Positions 8,499 to 16,651 of a stretch of 64,000 nucleotides of DNA are shown here, piece by piece. Position 1 is the first letter of the stretch; the number at the start of each line of letters is the position of its first letter. The DNA lies in assembly GCF_018343775.1 (NCBI RefSeq), contig NZ_CP074349.1:1912001-1976000 (forward strand), written 5' to 3'. The position numbers were made by a program, and so were the translations under genes. Origin of the DNA: Pseudomonas cichorii. Lineage in GTDB: Bacteria > Pseudomonadota > Gammaproteobacteria > Pseudomonadales > Pseudomonadaceae. Under the pieces are notes generated by a model that was given only the letters and a program-made list of their open reading frames with translations, was not told where the DNA came from and did not search any database.

Positions 8499-9908
8499 AT
8501 GATCCGCACCTTTTATGACGAGATGTACGACGCTGGCGGCCAGGTCCGCCCGCATTACCGGGAATTTGCCCGCTGGTTGGGTGACACGCCCCCTGAGCTT
8601 CTGGCTCAGCGTCGGCGTGAAGCCGACCTGTTGTTTCATCGCGCCGGGATCACGTTCACGCTCTATGGTGACGAGCAGGGGACCGAAAGGCTGATCCCCT
8701 TCGATACGATTCCGCGCAGCATTCCGGCCAGTGAGTGGCGGGTTGTGGAGCGCGGCTGCATTCAGCGCGTCAAGGCGCTGAACATGTTTCTTGCGGACCT
8801 GTACCACGATCAACGGATCATCAAGGCGGGGATCATTCCTGCCGAGCAGGTTCTGGCCAACGAGCAATATCAGTTGGCAATGCAAGGCCTGAATCTGCAT
8901 CGCGATCTGTATTCGCACATTTCCGGGGTCGACCTGGTACGCGACGGCGATGGCACGTATTACGTGCTTGAAGACAACCTGCGTACCCCGAGCGGCGTGA
9001 GCTACATGCTCGAAGACCGCAAGATGATGATGCGCCTGTTCCCGGAGCTGTTCGCCGCGCAACGCATCGCCCCCATCGATCACTACCCGAACCTGTTGCT
9101 CGACACGCTCAAGAGTTCGAGTCATCTGGACAATCCGAGCGTGGTGGTCCTGACGCCGGGTCGTTTCAACAGCGCCTTTTTCGAGCACGCCTTTCTGGCG
9201 CGTGAGATGGGGGTCGAACTGGTGGAAGGTGCTGATCTTTTCGTGCGCGATGATCGCGTCTTCATGCGCACCACCGACGGTCCCAAAGCCGTTGATGTGA
9301 TCTACCGCCGTCTGGACGATGCCTTCCTGGATCCGCTGGCCTTCAACCCGGATTCGATGCTCGGTGTGCCGGGCCTGCTGTCGGCCTACCGTTCCGGCAA
9401 TGTGGTTCTGGCAAATGCCATCGGGACTGGAGTTGCGGACGACAAGTCGATCTATCCCTATGTGACGGACATGATCCGTTTCTATCTGGATGAAGAGCCG
9501 ATCCTCAAGAACGTGCCGACCTGGCAGTGCCGCAAGCCCGAAGAGCTGTCCCATGTGCTGGCCAATCTGGGTGATCTGGTGGTCAAGGAAACCCAGGGTT
9601 CCGGCGGTTACGGGATGCTGGTCGGCCCTGCAGCGACCGCTGCGGAAATCGAAGCCTTCCGTGCCCGTCTCAAAGCCAAGCCACACGCATATATCGCCCA
9701 ACCGACCTTGTCCCTGTCGACCTGTCCGACCTTCGTCGAGAAAGGCATCGCCCCGCGACATATCGACTTGCGCCCATTTGTCCTTTCCGGTCGCGAAACC
9801 CGCGTCGTGCCTGGCGGGCTTACCCGAGTAGCGTTGCGTGAAGGCTCGCTGGTGGTGAACTCGTCGCAGGGTGGTGGAACCAAGGACACTTGGGTGGTCG
9901 AGGATTAA
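8499..9908 (+). CDS. circularly permuted type 2 ATP-grasp protein
   Basis: Cytoplasmic protein of 469 residues of the DUF404/DUF407 family, a circularly permuted ATP-grasp ligase expected to use ATP to join a carboxylate to an amine. Recognisable segments are YDEMYDAGGQVRPHY at the start, FLADLYHDQRIIKAG, the VLEDNLRTPSGVSYMLE motif, and near the end VVKETQGSGGYGMLVGP, a glycine-rich nucleotide loop. AAGGAG precedes the ATG. It is the first gene of a tight operon with an alpha-E protein and a transglutaminase, a combination conserved in many bacteria. The substrate is unknown. Confidence 0.9.
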   Translation: MIRTFYDEMYDAGGQVRPHYREFARWLGDTPPELLAQRRREADLLFHRAGITFTLYGDEQGTERLIPFDTIPRSIPASEWRVVERGCIQRVKALNMFLADLYHDQRIIKAGIIPAEQVLANEQYQLAMQGLNLHRDLYSHISGVDLVRDGDGTYYVLEDNLRTPSGVSYMLEDRKMMMRLFPELFAAQRIAPIDHYPNLLLDTLKSSSHLDNPSVVVLTPGRFNSAFFEHAFLAREMGVELVEGADLFVRDDRVFMRTTDGPKAVDVIYRRLDDAFLDPLAFNPDSMLGVPGLLSAYRSGNVVLANAIGTGVADDKSIYPYVTDMIRFYLDEEPILKNVPTWQCRKPEELSHVLANLGDLVVKETQGSGGYGMLVGPAATAAEIEAFRARLKAKPHAYIAQPTLSLSTCPTFVEKGIAPRHIDLRPFVLSGRETRVVPGGLTRVALREGSLVVNSSQGGGTKDTWVVED

Positions 9909-9920
9909 GGATGCCTGCCA

Positions 9921-10877
9921 ATGCTAAGTAGAACTGCCTCGGATCTTTTCTGGATGTCGCGTTACCTGGAGCGAGCGGAGAACCTCGCCCGAATGATGGA
10001 CGTGAGTTATTCGCTGTCATTGATGCCTCAGGACGGGCGCGGTGGGCTGGACGAAATTGCCATGCCACTGCTGATTACCGGAACCCTGGATACCTATGTG
10101 GAGCGCCATGGCGCACTGCATGCCGAACGCATGCTGCATTTCTTCGCCCTGGATGCCAGCAACCCGGCCAGCATCTATAGCTGCCTTGGCGCGGCACGTG
10201 CCAGTGCCCATGCGGTGCGCGGGCGAATTACCGCGGACATGTGGGAAAACATCAACTCCACCTGGCTGGAGATTCGCGGGATCGCCGAGCAAGGATTGGC
10301 GCGCTATGGCATGAGCCATTTCTGCGAATGGGTGAAAGAGCGTTCCCATCTGTTCCGGGGCGCGACCTACGGCACCATCATGCGTAACGATGCGTTCCGT
10401 TTCATTCGTCTGGGGACCTTTATCGAGCGTGCCGACAACACCCTGCGCATGCTCGATGCCCGTTACGAAATGCTGGAATTGCGTGGGCCGCAGGCCAATG
10501 CGGCGGCTGACAACTCCGCCGCCGGTTACTACCAGTGGAGCGCCTTGTTGCGCGCCTTGTCGTCTTTCGAAGCTTACACCGAGCTGTACCGGGATGCGCC
10601 AGGGGCGCGTCAAGTCGCCGAGCTGTTGCTGCTGCGCGCTGACATACCGCGCTCCTTGCGTGCCTGCCTGGAAGCACTGGACCAGATTCTGTCCAGCCTG
10701 CCGGGATCCAATGGCCGTCCTGCGCAGCGCATGGCCGCCGAAATGGACGCACGCCTGCGCTATACCAGCATCGACGAGATACTGGGCGAAGGCCTGCATG
10801 AGTGGCTGAACGAGTTCATTCCCTTGGTGGCCCAGCTGGGTGATGCCATCCACACTTCATACCTGGAGGCTGCATGA
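9921..10877 (+). CDS. alpha-E domain protein (DUF403)
   Basis: All-helical protein of 318 residues of the alpha-E family, which opens with the conserved MLSRTASDLFWMSRYLERAENLARM. Further conserved blocks are FHxFLRLGTFIERADNT-like (here FRFIRLGTFIERADNT) and LLLRADIPRSL. It starts 12 bases after the ATP-grasp gene and overlaps the transglutaminase gene by four bases (ATGA), so the three are translationally coupled. Family members always travel with these ligases and are thought to form part of the same peptide- or amide-modifying complex. No catalytic role is proven. Confidence 0.9.
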   Translation: MLSRTASDLFWMSRYLERAENLARMMDVSYSLSLMPQDGRGGLDEIAMPLLITGTLDTYVERHGALHAERMLHFFALDASNPASIYSCLGAARASAHAVRGRITADMWENINSTWLEIRGIAEQGLARYGMSHFCEWVKERSHLFRGATYGTIMRNDAFRFIRLGTFIERADNTLRMLDARYEMLELRGPQANAAADNSAAGYYQWSALLRALSSFEAYTELYRDAPGARQVAELLLLRADIPRSLRACLEALDQILSSLPGSNGRPAQRMAAEMDARLRYTSIDEILGEGLHEWLNEFIPLVAQLGDAIHTSYLEAA

Positions 10878-11671
10878 GACTTTCCATTAGCCACGAGACC
10901 ACCTATCACTATGATGATCAGGTTCGGGCCAGCATCCAGTACCTGCGTCTGACGCCTCATGACAGCGAGCGCCAACAGATCCTGAGTTGGCAATTGAGCC
11001 TGCCGCGACCGGTGCGTGCGCAGATCGATCCGTTCGGCAATATCCTGCACGTGCTGACTCTGGACGAGCCCCATGAGTCGATCATCATCGGTGCCCGCGG
11101 GCAGGTGGAAATCGACGAAACCCGTGAGGCCGAACATGAAAGCCAGTCGGCGCTGCCATTTCTGCGTTTCACCCGCCTGACCGAAGCGGACGAAGCGATA
11201 CGGGCATTCGCCACGAAGGAAAGCAGCAAGCGTACTGATCGCACGGGCTTGATCGATCTGATGCAGGCGCTGAATCAACACATCGTATACACGCCGGGCG
11301 CGACTGAGGTCGACACCAGCGCGGCCCAGGCATTTGCCGGTCGTTCAGGTGTCTGCCAGGACCACACCCATGCATTCCTGGCCTGCGCCCGCAGTCTTGG
11401 TGTGCCCGCGCGTTATGTCTCTGGTTACCTGTACAGCGAAGACAAGGATCATCTGTCCAGCCATGCCTGGGCCGAAGCCTGGATCGACGATGGCTGGTAC
11501 AGCTTCGACGTTACCAACACGCTTGCGATTCCGGCACGCCATCTCAAGCTGGCGGTAGGCCTGGATTATCTGGATGCCTGCCCGGTACGCGGCATGCGCC
11601 GTGGCGGTGGTTACGAACAGATGCACGCCAAGGTGTCAGTCTCGACGCAGGTTCAGGTGCAGCACCAGTAA
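10874..11671 (+). CDS. transglutaminase family protein
   Basis: Protein of 265 residues. An N-terminal beta-sandwich domain (residues 1-100, DUF-type transglutaminase N-terminal) precedes a transglutaminase-like cysteine peptidase core. The catalytic triad is visible as Cys161 (GRSGVCQDHTH), His197 (SSHAWAEAW) and Asp212 (YSFDVTN). No signal peptide is seen. Bacterial relatives often hydrolyse rather than form isopeptide bonds. As the last gene of the ATP-grasp/alpha-E operon it may process the ligase product. Confidence 0.9.
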   Translation: MRLSISHETTYHYDDQVRASIQYLRLTPHDSERQQILSWQLSLPRPVRAQIDPFGNILHVLTLDEPHESIIIGARGQVEIDETREAEHESQSALPFLRFTRLTEADEAIRAFATKESSKRTDRTGLIDLMQALNQHIVYTPGATEVDTSAAQAFAGRSGVCQDHTHAFLACARSLGVPARYVSGYLYSEDKDHLSSHAWAEAWIDDGWYSFDVTNTLAIPARHLKLAVGLDYLDACPVRGMRRGGGYEQMHAKVSVSTQVQVQHQ

Positions 11672-11682
11672 TTCCTGTACCG

Positions 11683-11714
11683 CTTGTGGGAGCGAATAAA
11701 TTCGCTCCTACAAG
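11683..11714. repeat. REP-like palindrome
   Basis: Nearly perfect palindrome CTTGTGGGAGCGAAT...ATTCGCTCCTACAAG just after the transglutaminase gene. It carries the REP core and may also act as transcript end for the operon. Confidence 0.7.
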
Positions 11715-11755
11715 TTTGTGTACCTTAACTGATCGGCACTACTCCTACAGGTGGT

Positions 11756-12127
11756 TTACTCCGCCGGATCATCGGTAATGTCATAGAGCGCATTATGCAG
11801 CTCTTCATAATTGCCGCCGTTGATGACACTGAAGTAACCGGCTTGTCTGAGTTTGTCCTGGGCTCTGCTCGCCTTTTCGTTCGAGCTGCTGAAGATGACG
11901 AAAACAGAGTTGCGGTCGGCGAGCACCTGTTTCAGTTGATTGACCAGGCGAGCATCCTCGACCCGAACCGCATTGAGCACGGTGCCAGCGTCGTACTCGG
12001 TCTGGCTGCGCACATCCACTGCCAGTTTCCCTTCCTTCAAGGCCGCCACAGCAACGGCCTGCTCGACCTCACCTGCCTGCGCCGTGAAGCTGCAAGCCAG
12101 AATTCCCAGTGCTATCCATTGACGCAT
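11756..12127 (-). CDS. periplasmic rhodanese-like protein lacking the catalytic cysteine
   Basis: Protein of 123 residues with a clear signal peptide (MRQWIALGILACSFTAQA, cut before GEVEQ) and a rhodanese-like domain containing AVDVRSQTEYDAGTVLNAV. In active rhodaneses a cysteine starts the loop that follows the central strand; here the loop reads VFVIFSSSNEKASRAQ, with serines and no cysteine, so sulfur transfer is unlikely. The protein is closest to PspE-like periplasmic rhodaneses. I chose the start at 12127, which gives a standard signal peptide; two Met codons further upstream are in frame. Confidence 0.8.
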   Translation of the reverse strand: MRQWIALGILACSFTAQAGEVEQAVAVAALKEGKLAVDVRSQTEYDAGTVLNAVRVEDARLVNQLKQVLADRNSVFVIFSSSNEKASRAQDKLRQAGYFSVINGGNYEELHNALYDITDDPAE

Positions 12128-12195
12128 AAACCTATCTCCCATCATTTGACAGGAAGATTGGCACAGATATGAGCGCTTCGGTAGCGCACGCCGGA

Positions 12196-12291
12196 TCAGC
12201 CGAACAACCGGTTCAGATTGGGCAGGATCAAGATAAGAGTGGTTGCAAATACAATAAGCCCCGCCTGACGTATCTTTGAATGCTTGAACAT
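12196..12291 (-). CDS. 31-residue hydrophobic peptide
   Basis: A small reading frame encodes a peptide beginning MFKHSKIRQAGL, then a single membrane helix (about residues 11-25, LIVFATTLILILP), ending NLNRLFG. The positive N-terminus and hydrophobic core suggest a small inner-membrane protein with the N-terminus inside. An AAAGG sequence lies about ten bases upstream of the ATG. It is separate from the rhodanese-like gene on the same strand. No function is known to me; the coding call rests on ribosome site, composition and position. Confidence 0.55.
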   Translation of the reverse strand: MFKHSKIRQAGLIVFATTLILILPNLNRLFG

Positions 12292-12742
12292 GGCTGACTG
12301 CCTTTTGTTGTTATTCCTGAGCGACAAAAGCTCACCGAATTCATCAAGTCCGAAATCGGGCAGCTGGCAAAGGTGGTGCTGATGAACGGGTGGTCTCGGC
12401 CATATCGCCGCAGACCTGACGCTGGATGTATTTTTATCGCGCCTTCCTGTTACAGATTTAACCTTAGAGGCCCCATTGTCTGTGGCTTAGAACTATTAGG
12501 TATTTATAGATCTTAATTTATGATTAAAGGTTATTTAGACGTTGCTGATAACATGGTCAGGCCTTGGCTAGAGGCTTTGAGGGCAGATCATTAGCCTTCT
12601 ACCGTTCGTCTGGCCGAGGTGTGTCCTGCTCGCTATACCGTGTGGGGGGCCATACCGATACTGGCTTCTTGCTTTGGTCGTGCCATTCAGGGCAGGCTTT
12701 GCCCGTGCGCTATTGCCTTTTTACTGTTTCAGGTCCTTTTTT
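12292..12742. other. intergenic stretch without a supported gene
   Basis: This gap includes an AT-rich segment at about 12460-12555 (ATTTATAGATCTTAATTTATG region) that probably holds promoter DNA for the amidotransferase gene or the small peptide. Apart from frames that shadow the next gene I see no coding region. Confidence 0.5.
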
Positions 12743-13471
12743 ATGTCGTTACGCATCTGCATTCTGGAAACCGACATCCTGCGCCCGGAGTTGGTTGAGC
12801 AATATCAGGGGTATGGGCGGATGTTCGAGTTATTGTTTGCGCGCCAACCCTTTGCCGTACAGCTCAGTGTCTACAACGTGGTGCAGGGCATTTATCCACC
12901 CGAAGACGAACGTTTCGATGCCTATCTGGTGACCGGCAGCAAGGCCGACTCGTTTGGCAGCGATCCCTGGATTCAGACGCTCAAGGTCTACCTGCTCAAG
13001 CTGTACGAGCGGGGCGACAAACTGTTGGGGATCTGCTTCGGGCACCAGTTGCTGGCGCTGTTGCTGGGTGGCAAGACCGAGCGCGCCAGCCAGGGCTGGG
13101 GAGTGGGCATTCATCATTATCAACTGGCTGACCCGCAACCCTGGATGGCACCGGCCATCGACAAGCTGACGCTGTTGATCAGCCACCAGGATCAGGTCAC
13201 GGTATTACCGGAAAATGCGACGGTGATCGCTTCCAGCGATTTCTGCCCGTACGCGGCTTATCACATCAATCATCAGGTCCTGTGTTTCCAGGGGCACCCC
13301 GAATTCATTCACGAGTTTTCCCGCTCCTTGCTGGACCTGCGCCAGCAAGCGTTGGGTGAGCAGGTTTATCGCAAGGGGCTGGACAGCCTGGACCATGAAC
13401 ACCACGGCGCAACCGTGGCTGAGTGGATCACGCGCTTTGTGGCGCACAAGCCGGATTCGAGCGTGGCTTGA
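12743..13471 (+). CDS. class I glutamine amidotransferase family protein
   Basis: Cytoplasmic protein of 242 residues with the class I (triad) glutaminase fold. The nucleophile is Cys98 in GICFGHQLLA, and the His185 and Glu187 of QGHPEF complete the triad. It is a stand-alone GuaA-N-like protein of the type that may hydrolyse gamma-glutamyl compounds or glutamine; the acceptor is unknown. The start at 12743 has AGG about ten bases upstream; a longer frame to 12674 is possible but its N-terminus does not fit the family. A terminator follows directly. Confidence 0.88.
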   Translation: MSLRICILETDILRPELVEQYQGYGRMFELLFARQPFAVQLSVYNVVQGIYPPEDERFDAYLVTGSKADSFGSDPWIQTLKVYLLKLYERGDKLLGICFGHQLLALLLGGKTERASQGWGVGIHHYQLADPQPWMAPAIDKLTLLISHQDQVTVLPENATVIASSDFCPYAAYHINHQVLCFQGHPEFIHEFSRSLLDLRQQALGEQVYRKGLDSLDHEHHGATVAEWITRFVAHKPDSSVA

Positions 13472-13480
13472 AGCTTGATG

Positions 13481-13513
13481 GCTCCCGGCGCCGCACTGGC
13501 ATCGGGAGCTTTT
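13481..13513 (+). terminator. intrinsic terminator
   Basis: GCTCCCG/CGGGAGC stem followed by TTTTG between the convergent amidotransferase and corA genes. Confidence 0.75.
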
Positions 13514-13518
13514 GCCGG

Positions 13519-14490
13519 TTACAGCCAGCCCGAGCGCTTGAAGCTGGTGAACAAGGCTGCGCAGCCTCCAACGATCACCCCCAGCACCGCGAAATAGCCG
13601 TAGTGCCATGTCAGCTCCGGCATGTTCTCGAAGTTCATCCCGTAGATGCCGGCGACAGCAGTCGGAAACGCCAGGATTGCCGCCCAGGCCGCGAACTTGC
13701 GCTGCACGATGCTTTGTCGCGATGACTCCAGCAACAGACCGATCTCGATGGTCTGGCTGGCGATGTCCCGCAGATTGCCCAGGTCTTCCATTTGCCGTTT
13801 GACGTGAATCTCAACGTCGCGAAAGTACGGACGCATGTTCTTGTCGATGAAGGGAAAGCTCAGTTTCTGAAGCTCTTCGCCGACTTCCACCATGGGCGAC
13901 ACGTAGCGGCGCAGACGAAGAAGATCCCGGCGCAGGCTGTGAATGCGATGGATGTAGGCTTCATTCAGGATGCCGCCGAGTACGCTTTGCTCCAGCTCTT
14001 CCAGCTCGGCATGGATGGCTTCTGTCACCGGTTGGTAACTCTCGGTCACGAAGTCCAGCAGGGCGTAGAGCACGAAGTCTTCGCCATGCTCCAGCAGCAG
14101 CGGCCTGGCTTCACAGCGCTGGCGCACAATCCCATAGGATTTTGAGTGGCCGTTGCGCGAGGTGATGATGTAGCCCTTACCCGCGAAAATATGGGTTTCG
14201 ATGAACTGCAGTCTGCCGTTTTCCCGCACCGGCGCGTAGGTGACGATAAACAGTGCATCGCCGAAGGTTTCCAGTTTGGGGCGGCTGTGGACTTCCAGCG
14301 CATCCTCGATAGCCAGTTCGTGCAGGTTGAATTGCTCTTTGAGGCTTTCCAGTTCTTGCGGGGTGGGCTGCTCCAGCCCGATCCAGACAAAGTGATCCGG
14401 CTTGGCTGCCCAGGCTGCGCCTTCTTCAAGGGTGATATTGCTGACTTTCTTGCCTTTGCTGTAAACCGCTGCTGCAACAACTCGGCCCAT
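13519..14490 (-). CDS. corA: CorA-family magnesium/cobalt transporter
   Basis: Protein of 323 residues. A long cytoplasmic alpha/beta and helical funnel domain precedes two C-terminal membrane helices. The first of these ends in the signature YGMNF, and the MPEL loop follows, as in CorA selectivity filters; the last helix ends with the basic TSFKRSGWL. The pentameric channel imports magnesium and also cobalt or nickel. I chose the start at 14490 (MGRVVAAAVYSKG), which matches the family N-terminus; an upstream Met at 14544 has no ribosome site. Confidence 0.9.
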   Translation of the reverse strand: MGRVVAAAVYSKGKKVSNITLEEGAAWAAKPDHFVWIGLEQPTPQELESLKEQFNLHELAIEDALEVHSRPKLETFGDALFIVTYAPVRENGRLQFIETHIFAGKGYIITSRNGHSKSYGIVRQRCEARPLLLEHGEDFVLYALLDFVTESYQPVTEAIHAELEELEQSVLGGILNEAYIHRIHSLRRDLLRLRRYVSPMVEVGEELQKLSFPFIDKNMRPYFRDVEIHVKRQMEDLGNLRDIASQTIEIGLLLESSRQSIVQRKFAAWAAILAFPTAVAGIYGMNFENMPELTWHYGYFAVLGVIVGGCAALFTSFKRSGWL

Positions 14491-14558
14491 ATCGTTTCGC
14501 TTCTTGTTCAAGGAGTGGCTGTGATGCAAAAAGGATTGCGTCATGGCTCAACACGATA

Positions 14559-14578
14559 AAGCCCGCGTTGGCGGGCTT
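14559..14578 (-). terminator. terminator of the crotonase gene
   Basis: Minus-strand AAGCCCGC, four-base loop, GCGGGCTT followed by TATC, just after the crotonase stop codon. Confidence 0.6.
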
Positions 14579-14599
14579 CATGGCTGTCGAGCGCAAGGC

Positions 14600-15289
14600 T
14601 TAGAGCGAAAGCTGCTTGTCGAGTTCTATGGCGGCATCCAATGTATCGAGCAGCGCTTTTCTGACCTTGAGCTTGGTTTTTCTGTGGGCGTTCATATTGA
14701 TCTTCTTCAGTTGCAGGGCCGCGGTGCGGGCGGTTTCCTGCAACTCGTCGATGCTGACCACCTTGTCCAGAAAGCCCGCGTTCAGTGCGCCTTGGGGGTC
14801 GAACATCTCGGCGTTGATCACCGAACGATGAAACGCGGACTTGCGCAGACGGTCACGTGCCAGCTCGATGCCCACATGGTGCATGGTCATGCCGATCTGT
14901 ACTTCATTGAGGCCGATATTGAAGGGACCTTCGACCCCGATCCGGTAATCGGCGGACAGCAACAGGAATGCACCCTTGGCCACGGCATGGCCCGGGCAGG
15001 CGACAATGATGGGGAAGGGGTGCGCCAGCATGCGTCGCGCCAGTGTCGAACCACGGGATACCAGGTCGATGGCCGCTTCGGCGCTGGAGGTCATGACCTT
15101 GAGGTCATAACCGCCCGAGAGAATACCCGGTTGCCCTGTGACGATCACCACGGCACGATCTGTCTCGGCCTGATCCAGCGCGGCATTGAATGCGGCGATC
15201 ACATCCGGCGAGATGGCGTTGACCTTGCCGTTGTTGAGGGTCAGCGTGGCAATACCATCTTCAAGCTGGTACGAGATCAGATCGCTCAT
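14600..15289 (-). CDS. crotonase/enoyl-CoA hydratase family protein
   Basis: Protein of 229 residues with the crotonase fold. An N-terminal ATLTLNNGKVNAIS segment, the oxyanion-hole strand around SGGYDLKVM, and PIIVACPGHAVAKGAFLLL are typical. The position usually filled by the catalytic glutamate falls in the NIGLNEVQIGM region. Substrate and reaction (hydration, isomerisation or hydrolysis of an acyl-CoA) cannot be read from sequence. AAGGA lies eight bases before the ATG. It is separate from corA by a terminator and from the methyltransferase gene by a REPIN. Confidence 0.88.
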   Translation of the reverse strand: MSDLISYQLEDGIATLTLNNGKVNAISPDVIAAFNAALDQAETDRAVVIVTGQPGILSGGYDLKVMTSSAEAAIDLVSRGSTLARRMLAHPFPIIVACPGHAVAKGAFLLLSADYRIGVEGPFNIGLNEVQIGMTMHHVGIELARDRLRKSAFHRSVINAEMFDPQGALNAGFLDKVVSIDELQETARTAALQLKKINMNAHRKTKLKVRKALLDTLDAAIELDKQLSL

Positions 15290-15400
15290 GGCGCAATTCC
15301 TTCTTGTTGAGATGCGCAGACGTTACTCAGCTCAAACCATCAGGTAAAGCGCTGACTGATCGGTCATGAACGGATTGTGAGGTCACCCACGAAGCAAACC

Positions 15401-15488
15401 GGTAGGAGTGAATTCATTCGCGAAGCGTCATTCGAGGCGATAGATTCTCTTCGGATGTACGGGCACCTTCGCGAATGAGTTCGCTACC
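15401..15488. repeat. REPIN
   Basis: Facing REP units: GGTAGGAGTGAATTCATTCG with CGAA at 15401-15424 and its near complement TTCGCGAATGAGTTCGCTACC at 15468-15488. It separates the methyltransferase and crotonase genes. Confidence 0.8.
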
Positions 15489-15506
15489 AAGAAAAAACCA
15501 TTTAAT

Positions 15507-16187
15507 TCATGATGTTACGTCTTGTTGGATAAGAGGCGATCTTGCCGTAAACAATGCCACTTTCCCCGTGACCTCCACCGTCACGTCCTTGAAATGCAAG
15601 GCCAGGGCATTGCGCAGGCTGGCAACGCTGTCACTGCGATTACCAAAGATGCCTTTCTTGTTATAGACATCCATCAGCTTGCGACCAAACCCGTTGTGCC
15701 CGGCTTCGTCGCCCAGAATGGTTGCGCCGAACAGCACACCGTCATCTTTCAGGCGAGTCTTGAGGTTGGCGAAAACCTGGGCCTTGTCGCTCATGGTTCC
15801 GGGCAGGCAGTGCAGCAGATAGAACAGAGAGATCGAGTCAAACCCTGTCTCATGCCCGGGTTCAAACGGCTTGAACACATCGTGGCGGATCACCCGGATG
15901 CCCGGCCGCCCGAAGCGCTGGCGTGCGGCTTCCAGGCTGCTGCTGTTGAGGTCCAGCAAGGTGACTTCGGTACTGATGGGCAGATTGGCATTGGCCAGGT
16001 AATAGCCGGTGCCGACGCCTACATCCAGATGGCGTGCGCCGACATGGCGATTGAAGAACGGCTGCAATACCTGAGTCGTCGAGCACTGCCAGGCAAAACG
16101 ATTGGAAACCCCCAGGACCCACCAGTCATAAAGTTTCAGGGTCAGGGGAGAGTAAACGGCTGCGCCCGCTTCGGAAGAATGGTTCAT
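15507..16187 (-). CDS. class I SAM-dependent methyltransferase
   Basis: Protein of 226 residues. Motif I is LDVGVGTGYYL (about residues 54-64), followed by VTLLDLNSSSL with the acidic ribose-binding residue and HDVFKPF. A YDWWVLGVSNRFAW segment at the N-terminus is characteristic of small-molecule methyltransferases of this subgroup. The acceptor is unknown; no biosynthetic cluster surrounds it. An AAGGA site lies about 11 bases upstream. Confidence 0.85.
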   Translation of the reverse strand: MNHSSEAGAAVYSPLTLKLYDWWVLGVSNRFAWQCSTTQVLQPFFNRHVGARHLDVGVGTGYYLANANLPISTEVTLLDLNSSSLEAARQRFGRPGIRVIRHDVFKPFEPGHETGFDSISLFYLLHCLPGTMSDKAQVFANLKTRLKDDGVLFGATILGDEAGHNGFGRKLMDVYNKKGIFGNRSDSVASLRNALALHFKDVTVEVTGKVALFTARSPLIQQDVTS

Positions 16188-16217
16188 GGCACTTCTATTC
16201 CTTGTACAGGCCCGGGA

Positions 16218-16511
16218 TTACTGTTCGATTTCGTTCAGTTCGCAATACTCGTCCCAGTCCATGCCCAAGGCTTCGGCCACCTGTGCGTGGGCTTCAAGGC
16301 GCATGCTCTTGAGCTGTTCCGGGGATTCTGCAATCAATTGCAAAGCCAGTTCCCAGGGTTCGATACCCTGATCCTCGGCTTCATCCTCAAAGGCCCATTG
16401 CGCCTGCTGCTTCTGTTCTTCGGGGCTGAGGTTCTTGATTTCATCCTGCAAGGTCGGATGGGTCGAGAGGTATTTCGCCAGGGCGGCTTCGTTCCACTCC
16501 AGTGCATTCAT
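16218..16511 (-). CDS. DUF6388 family protein
   Basis: Acidic cytoplasmic protein of 97 residues resembling the DUF6388 family of pseudomonads: LSPEEQKQQAQWAFEDEAEDQG, then EPWELALQLIAESPEQL and a C-terminal ALGMDWDEYCELN. No known function. The start at 16511 is chosen because GAGGAA lies eight bases upstream; the Met at 16532 has no such site. The gene lies 30 bases upstream of the methyltransferase gene on the same strand, so the two may be co-transcribed. Confidence 0.78.
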   Translation of the reverse strand: MNALEWNEAALAKYLSTHPTLQDEIKNLSPEEQKQQAQWAFEDEAEDQGIEPWELALQLIAESPEQLKSMRLEAHAQVAEALGMDWDEYCELNEIEQ

Positions 16512-16651
16512 GCCGGGTTTCCTCAAACTCATGGGGTAGCCAGGCCTGCCGGGGGAGGCAGGTCTGGCGAGATCGCGAGATTGTGAGGGAACATTTCAAA
16601 CGCTGCCAGTGCTGGCACTGCTGAATACATCGTGCCACAAGCAGGAAGCCG

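Noticed and set aside
12564..12932. 122-codon plus-strand frame before and over the amidotransferase gene
   Set aside because: It overlaps the clear amidotransferase frame in another register, is Cys/Ser/Trp-rich and has no ribosome site.
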